Positions 36,797-46,700 of a DNA stretch of 56,000 nt are shown here, piece after piece. The position numbers and the translations under genes were made by a program. Position 1 is the stretch's first letter, and each line of letters begins with the position of its first letter. The stretch comes from Leptospira vanthielii serovar Holland str. Waz Holland = ATCC 700522 (GTDB taxonomy: Bacteria > Spirochaetota > Leptospiria > Leptospirales > Leptospiraceae), in NCBI RefSeq assembly GCF_000332455.1, contig NZ_AOGY02000013.1, forward strand, positions 1 through 56,000, read 5' to 3'. The notes under the pieces were generated by a model. The model did not search any database, was not told where the DNA came from, and saw nothing but the letters and a program-made list of their open reading frames with translations.

Positions 36797-37501
36797 ATGA
36801 CTCCCATTAAAACTTATTTACTCAGCCTTTTTCTTTTGATTGGATTTGGAATTCCATTAAATTCAGAACCATTATCGGAGACTAACCAAAAAGCCATTGA
36901 TGCCTTTTACCAAAAAAACTGGGTTCAGGCCGAAATGTGGTTCAAAGAAAGTTTAAAGAAAAATCCGAATGACCCATACGCAAACTATAACTTGGCCTGC
37001 GTTTACACCATTCACTTAAGTCAATGTGAAAATTTGACAGAAGAACAAGACATTTTTCAGTTATTGCAAAATGCCGTCACATATAAAAAAACTTACAAAA
37101 GTTTGATGCTTAAAGACAAAGACCTTTCCTTACTTCGTAATACATACCGATTCAATGAAATTGCAGGTTTAAACCCAAAAGAAATCTTTACAAATATTAT
37201 TTGGTATGGTCCAAGTCCAGGTGCTTATGGATCAATAGCGGAAATTAAGTTTGATTCAAATGGTTCATTTGAACTCTCTTTGGTTGAATTTCGGGAAAGT
37301 GACGGTACACTGGAAAAACCAAAGTATAGAGGAAAGTATCAATGGATTTCCGAAAAAGTCATTCAATTAGAATTTCAAAAACTTCCTTCCTCACTTCCCA
37401 ACCAAACAAAAAAAAGGCAAGCCCGTTGGAACAAAAATATCCTCGAAATCGACGGCTTTGACTATCATTTTCAGGATACACCGGACCGTTGCTCAGCATA
37501 G
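36797..37501 (+). CDS. Exported TPR-containing protein
   Basis: The ATG at 36797 gives 234 aa beginning with a signal peptide (LLSLFLLIGFGIPLNS); the frame upstream to 36677 lacks a signal and is not used. Residues about 28-75 contain a TPR unit (YQKNWVQAEMWFKESLKKNP, DPYANYNLACVYTIH), probably part of a short repeat pair. The C-terminal half (about 125-230) is beta-rich (FDSNGSFELSLVEF, YRGKYQWISEKVIQLEFQ) and resembles a small lipocalin- or META-like sheet. It is likely periplasmic and may assemble with other proteins. No partner is visible nearby. Confidence 0.68.
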   Translation: MTPIKTYLLSLFLLIGFGIPLNSEPLSETNQKAIDAFYQKNWVQAEMWFKESLKKNPNDPYANYNLACVYTIHLSQCENLTEEQDIFQLLQNAVTYKKTYKSLMLKDKDLSLLRNTYRFNEIAGLNPKEIFTNIIWYGPSPGAYGSIAEIKFDSNGSFELSLVEFRESDGTLEKPKYRGKYQWISEKVIQLEFQKLPSSLPNQTKKRQARWNKNILEIDGFDYHFQDTPDRCSA

Positions 37502-37715
37502 AAGAAAGCGATTCCATCTATCGCATTGCCCAATAGATTGGCTTCGCTTTTGAAAGAAACAAACAAAATTAATTTCAATTTGCGGTTGGCGTTTGTCCGT
37601 TTCGTTTGCTTTTTAGAGTATAAAATAAATAGATTGCTCTCGGAATCAGAGATTAGAAGCTTCAGTTCAAGCTAATATTCTCGTTTGAATCAAACGTTCT
37701 ATTTCTTTCTCGCCT

Positions 37716-40271
37716 ATGGGTAGTTTTATGGTAATTTCGCTTTCTTTTTTTAAAAAAAAATTTTTTTTACCTCTGCTTGTAGTTTTTATATCTTTTTCTT
37801 TTTGTAAAGTCGCAACCTCTCCCCTCCCCGATATAAATTCCGGATCAATGGATCTTTCCACATGGGAACCTAAACGAACTGTGATAAATTTGAAAGGAGA
37901 TTGGGAATTTTGTTGGGATGAATTGATTCCTCCCGAATCAGATGAGTCCGTATGGAAAAAAAAATGCCATGGTTATTTTCCGGTTCCCTCTTTTTGGAAA
38001 TTCTACAAAATAAACGGAAAAAACCTACCGATTTTTGGAAAGGGAACCTACAGACTCAAACTCAAACTTCCAAAACGGGAAATGAACTACGGATTGTTTT
38101 GGACAGAAATCATGTCCGCATTCGAAATTTTCGTTAACGCCCGTTCTGTGATAAAAGTGGGACAAACGGGAGACAGTTTTGAAACAATGAAGCCTGACCT
38201 GAAACCAGGCACGTCCTATCTGGGAAATCTTTCCGATGAAGTGACAATCGTCGTTTGGGTATCCAACTTCAATCATGAAAATCACGGATTTTGGGAACCT
38301 CTTTATTTCGGAGAATGGAAATCCATAGAAAGACAGCACATCAATCTTGTTATACGGGACGTTGCGAGTTCTTCAGCAATCATCATCATCGGCTTGTACC
38401 ATCTGATTATCTATCTGTCAAGATTCCGTTCCAAAGAATATCTGATGTTCGGTATTTTCTGTATGATTATGGGAATTCGCCAATTGAATTTTGAAACGCA
38501 TACGTTCTATTATCTATTTCCCAATCTGGATTTTGATTCATATATCAGGCTGCTCTTCGGAGTGATTTATATGATCGGGGTTTCCATGGTAACACTCTAC
38601 GATCTTTTATTTCCGAAAGACATCCCAAAAATAATCACAAAAGTTCTCAGGTTGGTTTTCTTTAGTTTTTTACTAACTTTGTTTTTGCCGGTTTCCACTT
38701 TCACACATTACGCATTGTATCTCTTCGGTTTTGCAATGATTGCACTCATACTGTATGTACCTTTGTTCATCAGAGCTTTTTTTAGAAAAAGGGAAGGCGC
38801 GGGACTTATGCTCATTGCCTACTCCATTACAGCGGTTACCCTACTGAACGATTTATTATTCAATTTCGGATTGATTCATACAGGTTATCTCTCCCATTTG
38901 GGGGTTTTGTTATTTATCTTCATCCAAGCGATTCTATTATCAAAAAAAATAACAAAGGCATTGCAGGAGGAAGAAAAATTAGTTCAAAAACTCGGTGAAA
39001 CTTTGGAAGAAAAAAACAGAACCCATACGGAACTCTTGAACCTAAAAGAATACCAAAAATACGAATTGGAATTGCAGGTAAAACTCCGCACGGAAGAATA
39101 CGAGACCGCCAAACAACTAGCAGAAACCGCGAACAAGGCAAAGTCTCAATTTTTAGCAACAATGAGTCACGAAATCAGAACTCCCATGAACGGAATTTTG
39201 GGAATTACGGAACTTTTGAAAATGACAACTGTTTCGGAGGATCAAGCACAATATCTGAAGATGATTCAGGACAGCGGACAATCTCTTTTGACCATATTGA
39301 ACGATATTTTGGATTATTCCAAACTGGAAGCGGGGAAAATAGAATTATCGGAATCCGATTTTTCCTGGAAAATTCTACTCGAACTTGCGGAAGGGATTTT
39401 TAAGCACCAAGCGGAACAGAAACAAGTTCGATTTGAAGTCAACTTTGATCCAGATTTTATATTTTTAGCACATGGCGATGAAAACAGAATCAAACAAGTG
39501 TTATTTAATCTAATTTCCAATGCGGTCAAATTTACGGAATCTGGAGAAATCAAAATCCTTCTCTCTTCCAAAAAGGAAAAAGTAGGAAACTGGATTCAAT
39601 ACAAAGTATCGATAACGGATACGGGAATAGGAATCCCGGAAGACAAAATGGGCTCCTTGTTTCAAAGATTCACACAGTTGGATTCAAGCATATCCCGTAA
39701 GTACGGAGGAACGGGACTCGGTCTTGCCATCTCTAAAAAACTAATGGATGTGATGGGAGGAGAATTGAAAGTAAAAAGGAATTTTCCCACCGGTTCCTGT
39801 TTTGAAATGGAACTCAGACTTCTTCCCAACCAAATGTCCAGAGTCATACGCTCCGAAGATTCGGTGGATCTTTCAAGATTACCATCTAACACAAATGTGC
39901 TGATTGCGGAAGATGATCCTACCAACCTGTTTCTACTTTCCAGTTTTTTGAAAAAATTAAACGTTCGCCATGATGTAGCGAAAGATGGCAGAGAAGCGAT
40001 AACCAAGGCTCAAACAAATGAATTCCATCTAATTTTTATGGACATCAATATGCCCAATCTGGATGGTATCGGTGCCTCGGAAGAGATTTTGAAAGACGAA
40101 CGAATTTTTCCCAAACCAATCATCATTGCAGTTACGGCGGACGCCTTCCAGGATGATCAAGACAAGTGCATTCGCGCAGGAATGTCTTCGTTTTTGCCGA
40201 AACCGTTCCAAAAAAGAGAAATAGAACAAGCATTATACGAATGGCTGATTGAAAGAAAAAACGGCCTTTAA
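37716..40271 (+). CDS. Hybrid histidine kinase with 7TM-DISM sensor and receiver
   Basis: The 851-aa protein starts with a signal peptide and a Cys in a lipobox-like SFSFC. A galactose-binding-like beta-sandwich follows (about 40-190; LKGDWEFCWDELI, VSNFNHENHGFWEPLYFGEW), close to the ectodomain of the kinase at 6889. Next come seven membrane helices (200-410), a coiled coil (410-470) and a HisKA domain (ATMSHEIRTPMNG, His485). The HATPase has N box LFNLISNAVKFTES, G1 ITDTGIGIPEDK and G2 KYGGTGLGLAISKK. The C-terminal receiver domain has phospho-acceptor D776 in IFMDINMP and K-P in LPKPFQ. It senses an external ligand and passes phosphate to its own receiver. No Hpt or output domain is nearby. 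ATG at 37728 is the alternative start. Confidence 0.88.
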   Translation: MGSFMVISLSFFKKKFFLPLLVVFISFSFCKVATSPLPDINSGSMDLSTWEPKRTVINLKGDWEFCWDELIPPESDESVWKKKCHGYFPVPSFWKFYKINGKNLPIFGKGTYRLKLKLPKREMNYGLFWTEIMSAFEIFVNARSVIKVGQTGDSFETMKPDLKPGTSYLGNLSDEVTIVVWVSNFNHENHGFWEPLYFGEWKSIERQHINLVIRDVASSSAIIIIGLYHLIIYLSRFRSKEYLMFGIFCMIMGIRQLNFETHTFYYLFPNLDFDSYIRLLFGVIYMIGVSMVTLYDLLFPKDIPKIITKVLRLVFFSFLLTLFLPVSTFTHYALYLFGFAMIALILYVPLFIRAFFRKREGAGLMLIAYSITAVTLLNDLLFNFGLIHTGYLSHLGVLLFIFIQAILLSKKITKALQEEEKLVQKLGETLEEKNRTHTELLNLKEYQKYELELQVKLRTEEYETAKQLAETANKAKSQFLATMSHEIRTPMNGILGITELLKMTTVSEDQAQYLKMIQDSGQSLLTILNDILDYSKLEAGKIELSESDFSWKILLELAEGIFKHQAEQKQVRFEVNFDPDFIFLAHGDENRIKQVLFNLISNAVKFTESGEIKILLSSKKEKVGNWIQYKVSITDTGIGIPEDKMGSLFQRFTQLDSSISRKYGGTGLGLAISKKLMDVMGGELKVKRNFPTGSCFEMELRLLPNQMSRVIRSEDSVDLSRLPSNTNVLIAEDDPTNLFLLSSFLKKLNVRHDVAKDGREAITKAQTNEFHLIFMDINMPNLDGIGASEEILKDERIFPKPIIIAVTADAFQDDQDKCIRAGMSSFLPKPFQKREIEQALYEWLIERKNGL

Positions 40272-40630
40272 AAGCCTAACATCTTTCGACGTAAGGCTTC
40301 TCCCAACAAATGTATACGACATGTAAATGAACAAACAGTGCGATCTTATCTTCAGGTGGGTGTCCACTTATATGCTTTCAGCGGTTAACTAGATCGAATA
40401 CAAGAGTCTTGATAAATTTCATCACTGTCCTCAACCGAGGAGGTCATTCGATATATATAAGACTTTAATTGTCTTTCTTCAGAATCAAAAAAATATTCAT
40501 ATTTTTTTGTTAAATCATTATCGACGTTTTTCGAAATTCTCTTTCAGTTGAAGTTTTCATTTCAGACTGTCTTACCCCAACGAAGCAGTAATCAACCTAA
40601 CGTTCGTAATTATCAGTATAGAATGTCTCA
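40272..40630. other. Intergenic gap (359 bp) with a weak hairpin
   Basis: Between the convergent hybrid kinase and helicase genes I see no coding signal. AAGCCT and AGGCTT (about 40273-40296) could form a weak hairpin with a 15-base loop just after the kinase stop, without a T-run. Otherwise the gap holds nothing I can support. Confidence 0.5.
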
Positions 40631-42046
40631 CTACCTAAATCGTGTTTTTTTTGCTCTTGGTGATTTTTTTGCACTAGGAGATGATTTTTTAGGCTCAGAT
40701 CTATTTCCTGAATTACTTGGCTTTCTTTTTTCCGATTGCCCTTGACTCCGATGTGAGTTTTGCTTGGAGTTCTGCTTTGAGTTTCCGTTTCGGCCAGAGG
40801 AAAGATCTCCCGATTGCGTGTGACGTCTTTGACCTCGATTGCCGCCACCTCCAGATCCATGGATTTTGGGAGCTTTGCCTGTATGCGATTCAACCCGCGC
40901 TGCATGGTAAGGATGGTCACGATCCACTGGGATCGAAATTCCAATTAATTTTTCAATGTCTTTGATCAGTGATCTTTCGTCTGCCTCTGCTATTGCAATG
41001 GCAATTCCATTTTTCCCTGCACGTGCTGTACGGCCAATTCGATGTACATAGGTTTCGGGAACATAAGGAATTTCATAATTAATTACATGGGTGATGTCAT
41101 CGATGTCTATTCCTCGGGCAGCCAAATCGGTTGCGACAAGGGCTCTGTTTTTTCCCGAACGAAAATCTTCTAAGGCTCTTTGTCTAGCTGATTGACTTTT
41201 ATTGCCGTGAATTACATCAGTTTTGATTCCACTTTTGTTCAAGAGTTCCGAAATTTTATTTGCTCCATGTTTTGTTTTGGTAAAGATAATAGTTTTTTTA
41301 AAATTTTTATCTTTAAACAAATGAAGGAGAAGATTTTTTTTATCTGCTAGTTCTGTATACATCACAGATTGTGAAATTAGTTCTACTGTCGACGAAACAG
41401 GTGTTACATCGATACGAATTGGTTCTACCAAAATTGAGTTTGCCAATTTTTCTATTTCAGGTGGCATAGTTGCAGAAAAAAACAAATTCTGTCTGCGCTT
41501 TGGAAGAAAGGAAATGATTTTTCGAATATCATGGATAAAACCCATATCCAACATCCTATCTGCTTCATCTAACACAAATATTTCGAGATTTTTCAATGTT
41601 ACCAAATTTTGGTTCATCAAATCGACCAGGCGACCAGGCGTGGCAATGAGCACATCCAATCCGCTTGCAATGGCCTTGGCTTGGGGATTTTGTCCCACAC
41701 CACCAAAAATTACTGCCGTTCGAATTTGGGTATATTTTCCATATAAAACAAAACTTTCATGGACCTGAATGGCAAGCTCACGAGTGGGAACTAACACAAG
41801 AGATCGTGGTTGTTTTGGATTTGGTTTTGCCCTCGTGGAAATTAAATTTTGGATCATAGGCAAAGCAAAAGCAGCGGTTTTACCTGTTCCTGTTTGAGCA
41901 CAACCTAACAGATCGTGATTGTCTAGAAGTAAAGGAATGGCTTGGATTTGGATGGGTGTAGGTTTAGTATAACCAGTTTCAACGACTGCTTTTTGGATGG
42001 ATCGATCTAATTTCAGATCTGAAAACGTTTCAATTTGTTTTTGCAA
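40631..42046 (-). CDS. DEAD-box RNA helicase (RhlE-like) with basic tail
   Basis: The 471-aa protein carries the DEAD-box motifs: Q motif (GYTKPTPIQIQAIP), I (AQTGTGKTAAF), Ia (PTRELAIQ), II (VLDEADRMLDMGF), III (SAT), V (ATDLAARGID) and VI (HRIGRTARAG). Residues about 385-471 form a Gly/Ser/Lys/Arg-rich unstructured tail that probably binds RNA. It likely remodels RNA in ribosome assembly or cold adaptation. The start is TTG at 42046, preceded by AAGG. A stronger Shine-Dalgarno (GGAGGA) further up belongs to a 9-residue upstream ORF that overlaps this start. Confidence 0.88.
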   Translation of the reverse strand: MQKQIETFSDLKLDRSIQKAVVETGYTKPTPIQIQAIPLLLDNHDLLGCAQTGTGKTAAFALPMIQNLISTRAKPNPKQPRSLVLVPTRELAIQVHESFVLYGKYTQIRTAVIFGGVGQNPQAKAIASGLDVLIATPGRLVDLMNQNLVTLKNLEIFVLDEADRMLDMGFIHDIRKIISFLPKRRQNLFFSATMPPEIEKLANSILVEPIRIDVTPVSSTVELISQSVMYTELADKKNLLLHLFKDKNFKKTIIFTKTKHGANKISELLNKSGIKTDVIHGNKSQSARQRALEDFRSGKNRALVATDLAARGIDIDDITHVINYEIPYVPETYVHRIGRTARAGKNGIAIAIAEADERSLIKDIEKLIGISIPVDRDHPYHAARVESHTGKAPKIHGSGGGGNRGQRRHTQSGDLSSGRNGNSKQNSKQNSHRSQGQSEKRKPSNSGNRSEPKKSSPSAKKSPRAKKTRFR

Positions 42047-42059
42047 AATATGCCTTCAT
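42030..42059 (-). CDS. Upstream mini-ORF (9 aa) overlapping the helicase start
   Basis: ATG at 42059 lies five bases after a full GGAGGA Shine-Dalgarno (42065-42070) and encodes MKAYFAKTN before TGA at 42030-42032. It is out of frame with the helicase, whose TTG start (42046) falls inside it. Ribosomes initiating at the ATG terminate 14 bases past the helicase start and could re-initiate or block it. A regulatory leader is likely; peptide function is not implied. Confidence 0.5.
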   Translation of the reverse strand: MKAYFAKTN

Positions 42060-42225
42060 GTCTATCCTCCTAAATTAAGAAAAGCAGTCTATTTGGATAG
42101 GTCAAAAATTTCTCTTTTGGATGTTCGAAATGAGAATATGGGTTTGGGCAATCTCAAGGTAGAGGAATGAATTTTGATATAATGGGCGTTCCCGATTTAG
42201 TTGGTGTTTTGGAAATGGAATGTGT

Positions 42226-42281
42226 AAGGGTCGGGCTCTTTCGGGGTGCGCTGTCGCTTCCGTCCTTCGGACCAAGCCCTT
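42226..42281. repeat. GC-rich inverted-repeat sequence beside the IS110 element
   Basis: A short, unusually G+C-rich segment starts with AAGGG-TC-GGGCT (42226-42237) and ends with AAGCCCTT (42274-42281). The outer bases AAGGG/CCCTT and GGGCT/AAGCCC are complementary, and CGTCC-TTC-GGACC forms an inner hairpin. Its composition contrasts with the AT-rich surroundings. It looks like a copy of a dispersed intergenic repeat, of the type IS110 elements often target (inference). Confidence 0.4.
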
Positions 42282-42340
42282 CAGATCCTATATGTGAGAA
42301 GATTCTACTAAAATAAACCTGTTAAAAAACAGAACGTAGG

Positions 42341-42534
42341 ATAGAACAATGATGGCCAGGACTCCAGGAAGAATTCTGCAGATCTGTCCCGACAAGGACT
42401 TGCTAGGGCTTTGATTCTCCTGGAGTTCTTGACCCTGCCATCACCATTCATAGTAAGTTAGTCTTATGACGAAGACTACATAATAGGATTCATGGGATGA
42501 CAGGGTTTGGCAACTTTTTTCAGGAGAAAATTGT
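42341..42534 (+). ncRNA. Candidate bridge RNA region of the IS110 element
   Basis: The 190 bases before the recombinase ATG have strong structure and no ORF. TGATGGC (42350-42356) pairs with GCCATCA (42437-42443) outside CTCCAGGA (42362-42369) and TCCTGGAG (42418-42425), around a 48-base internal loop. A second hairpin is TAGTCTT (42459-42465) with AAGACTA (42472-42478). In the IS110 group a bridge RNA from the 5' non-coding end guides donor and target recognition, and this layout matches. The guide loops cannot be assigned without the insertion-site sequence. Confidence 0.45.
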
Positions 42535-43763
42535 ATGGAAACCATATACATCGGAATCGACTGGAGTAGAGATTTTGTAGATCTAGCCATCATCAACGGA
42601 GATGGAAATCTGTTACTTGGAGATAAAATTTTAATCACCAAAGATGGATTCAAAAAGTTAGATTCAATTATAGATCGGTTTCAGAATCAGTTTCGAATCG
42701 TTGCAGGTATAGAAAGCTGTGAGCATATTCTTGCTGGATATCTACGTAAAAACAAATTCCTCTTCACGAAGTGAATCCTCGTAAGTTACATAGATTCAAA
42801 GAAATCTATTCGTTAACGGGGCAAAAGGATGATCGTTATGATGCCAAAATGATCGCACTCTATGTTCTAAAAAACATCAACACCTGTCAGAATAAAAAAA
42901 TTGAAATGAAGAATCTTCCAGGTTGATGAAGCTAAACAGCAACCTAGATATTCTAAAGAAAGATCGTGCACGGTTAGTGAATCGTTTAAAAAACAATCTA
43001 CAATCATATTTCCCTTATTTTTCAAGGTGTTTTAGAGATATTACAAAACCAGTATTAAGTGCACTCAAGATCATCCAATCACCTGAGAAATTAGAGACTT
43101 TAACCCTGGAGGATTTTTTTAAAGGAAACTAATGACATCCAATGGAGCGATAAAAGAAAAACTTCTCTGTTTGATACGTGGCGTAAACTATGTAAAGAAT
43201 CTCCGGATTATATTTCTCCCATACAAAATGAATGCATTCAATACACTGAATCGTTGATTGACCAAATCAATTTACTCGATACCCAAATAAAGAAAACAAA
43301 AAGCACGATCGATAAAAATTTTAAGAACTATGAAGGAAGCAATATCCTGAGTTCCATTCCAGCTGTTGGGACTACAATTGGAGGGGTCTTATTATCCGAG
43401 TTATCGAATGATACATTGGAATTTACTGACTATCGGGCATTTCAATCGTATGCAGGAACATCACCTGTCACAAAACAAAGCGGGAAAACTATGAGGAAAG
43501 TCATCATGCGGTATGCATGTAATAAAAATTTACGCCATGCTTTGTATTGGTTGGCATTCAATTCAATTACCAGAGTCGATTGGGCCCGTCAATTTTATGA
43601 CAAGCAGAGATCAAAAGGCAAAAAGAATTCCATAGCTCTTCGCTCTCTATCTAACAAGTGGGCAAAAATAATCTTTTCTATGTGGAAACACCAAACCCCC
43701 TATTCACCAGATTTTTTTGAGACCAACCAAAAGAAGAAAAATCTCTTGACTGGTTTTGCATAG
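42535..43763 (+). pseudogene. IS110-family recombinase gene, broken by three frameshifts
   Basis: The first frame (42535-42774) has the DEDD start GIDWSRDFVDLAI and GIESCEHILAGYL. After a missing base near 42772 the next frame continues VNPRKLHRFKEIYSLTGQKD and DRYDAKMIALYVL, containing the Asp pair. A second shift near 42920 leads to KKDRARLVNRLKNNL, and a third near 43130 to DIQWSDKRKTSLFDTW. The last frame runs to 43763 and holds the Transposase_20 domain with the catalytic Ser region SYAGTSPVTKQSGK. All key residues survive, so the decay is recent. The gene cannot make a functional recombinase as read, unless sequencing errors explain the shifts. Confidence 0.85.
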
Positions 43764-43798
43764 TAAGCCCTAACGCGGAGGGGGATTGAATTGTACCT

Positions 43799-46700
43799 TT
43801 ATTTATTCAAAAGCAATTCGTTCGCAATAAGCTCCGCCTGCTTCAGCACGGTCTCAGTTGCTAACATCTGCATATCGGGAGGATAGCCATATTGCCGGAG
43901 GATCCTTTTGACAATTACTTTGAGTTTAGCCTTTACATTTTCTTTAATTGTCCAATCGATTGAGGCATTTTCTTTTACTTTTTGAAATAAGACAACTGCA
44001 AGTTCCCTGAGTTTTTCTTTTTCCATCAATTCCTTTGCACTATCGTTATTTGCAATGGCGGTGTAAAAAGCGTATTCATAATCGGATAAACCCATCTCTT
44101 TAGGTTCGGAATCCATATGTTGGATCTCTTTCGATAGAGCGATCAACTCTTCAATTACTTCTGCAGCTGTTAAGATTTTAACATGGTACTTTTTGATGGA
44201 ATTCTCAAGCATTTCCATCAAAGATTTGCTTTGTATTAAATTCTTTTTAGCACGTCCTTTGATTTCATCATTCAGAAGTTTTTTAAGTAATTCTAGAGCG
44301 ATATTTTTATGCTCCATGTTTTTTACTTCTAAGAGAAATTCTTCTGACAGAATCGAAATATCTGGCTTTTTGATTCCAGCTGCATCGAAAACATCGATTA
44401 CTTTGTCAGTTACTAAGGCCTTATCTATGACTTGGCGGATGGCAGTTTCCACATCATAGTTTCCGCCCTCGGAATCAGTTTTTAAGAATTTTACTAATCT
44501 TGTTTTGACTGCTTGGAAAAAGGAAATTTCATCTTTCGCATCAAGCGCTTGTTCGTGGGGGATCGCAATGGCAAATACTTTAGATAGAGCAGTAACCTCA
44601 TCAATAAATCTCTTTTTGCCATTTTCTAAACCTAAAATATGATTTTCAGCTTCTAAAATAAGAGACAATTTCCTTCCCATATCAGCATCAAAATATTCTT
44701 CATATCCAAAACCATGAAACATTTGCGAAACAACTTCCAATTTTTCCAGCATAAGTTGCACGGCCTTTTCTTGGTTTTCCGCTGGATCTCCTTTCCCGCC
44801 TGCATCGGAATAAAACGATAATGCTTTTTTGAGGTCTGATGCAATTCCTAAATAATCGACAATAAGACCACCAGTCTTTTCTTTATACACTCGATTCACA
44901 CGCGCAATCGCTTGCATCAAATTATGGCCTTTCATCGGCTTATCGATGTACAAAGTATCTAAAGAAGGCACATCAAAACCTGTTAACCACATATCCCGAA
45001 CGATCACTAATTTTAATTCGTCATCGGGATCCTTAATTCGATCCGCTAGGTTTTTCCGGATTTCCTTCGTCGTATGGTGTTTGTTAATTTCTGGACCGTC
45101 TGAGGATGACGAGGTCATCACAACTTTGATTGCGCCTTTTTTTGGATCTTCACTATGCCATGCAGGTTTTAATTGGATGATCGCTTCATAAAGTTCTGCG
45201 GCAATTCTTCGTGACATTGCAACAATCATTCCCTTGCCTTCAAAAACTTCTCTTCGGCTTTCAAAATGGGTCACAATATCTTTTGCCACTTTTTGAATGC
45301 GATTTGCGCTTCCAATCAGGGCTTCAAGCTGCGTCCACTTGGCTTTCGCTTTTTGCGATTCAGAAAGTTCATCTGGATCCAAATCGTCATCAAACTCTTG
45401 TATGAGTTTTTTTCCTTCTTCGCTTAAAGAAATTTTTGCAAGCCGACTTTCATAATAAATTCTTACAGTGGCTCCGTCTTCGACTGCCTGCGCAATATCA
45501 TAAACGTCCACATAGTTTCCAAATACAGCTGGTGTGTTGACATCTGTGTTCTCGATGGGAGTGCCCGTAAATCCCAAATACGTTGCATTGGGAAGTGCAT
45601 CTCGCATATATTTCGCAAAACCATAGACAATCTTTTTCCCAACTAAATTGCCAAGCTCGTCTTTGGTATCAATCGTTTTGGCTTTAAACCCGTATTGTGT
45701 TCTATGCGCTTCGTCTGCAATGACAATGATATTGTTTCGTTCCGATAAGGTTTCATACACATTCCCTGATTCTGGTTGGAATTTTTGAATGGTTGCAAAT
45801 ACCACACCACCAGACGCAACCTTTAAGAGTTCTTTGAGATGATCTCGATTTTTTGCCTGCACCGGTTCTTGCCTGAGTAGTTGTTTGGCGGCGGAAAAAG
45901 TATCAAAGAGTTGATCGTCTAAGTCATTTCTGTCGGTGATCACAAGAATTGTGGGATTGTCCATCGAAAGGACAATTTTACCCGTATAAAAAACCATCGA
46001 AAGTGATTTTCCAGATCCTTGCGTGTGCCAGACGACTCCCCCTTTTTTATCGCCAATAACGGATGAGATAGATTTAAATCCTTCTGATTTTGAAGTATGA
46101 ATGAGAAGGTCTTTTTTAGGAGATTGGTTTTTTGAATAGCCGGATGCCCGAAGGGTAGACTCAACGGCTTTGTTTACCGCATAGTATTGGTGATAGGCGG
46201 CAATTTTTTTAACAATTTGAATGGATGTGATTCCAGTTTCTTTATCTTCCTTTTTCGTATTTTCAAATACAATAAAATGACGAAGTAAATCCAATAGTGT
46301 TTTTGGATTTAACATCCCGCGGATCAAAGTTTCCAACTGACCAACTAGTGGCGATGCTTCCGATTTCCCGTCAGATGTTTTCCAAGATAAAAACCGATTG
46401 TAACTAGAAGAAATGGTTCCGGCCTTTGCTTCCAATCCATCAGAGATTACTAAAAATCCATTGGATGCAAAAAGCGAAGGAATGGTTTGTAGATACGTTT
46501 GCAATTGATGAAACGCAGAATGGACTGTTGCATTTTCCTCCGTAGGATTTTTAAGTTCGATTACGACTAAAGGAATGCCATTGATAAAGAGTACCAAATC
46601 TGGTCTTTTGTTTGTGTTGTTCTCTACAACGGTGAATTGATTGATTACAATAAACTCATTGTTTTCCCAAGTCACAAAGTCAATCAGTGAGACCAAATCA

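Larger units (their letters stand above)
42340..43763 (+). mobile_element. IS110-family insertion element, degenerate
   Basis: The element comprises a structured non-coding left part (about 42340-42534) and a frame-shifted recombinase gene to 43763. IS110-family elements lack clear terminal inverted repeats, so the ends are approximate. It separates the chromosomal helicase gene from the defence island and abuts the 3' end of hsdR (36 bases). Confidence 0.7.

Noticed and set aside
42535..43763. Treating the three open pieces of the IS110 region as separate genes
   Set aside because: The pieces continue one IS110 recombinase across frames, with the expected domain order and no starts of their own.
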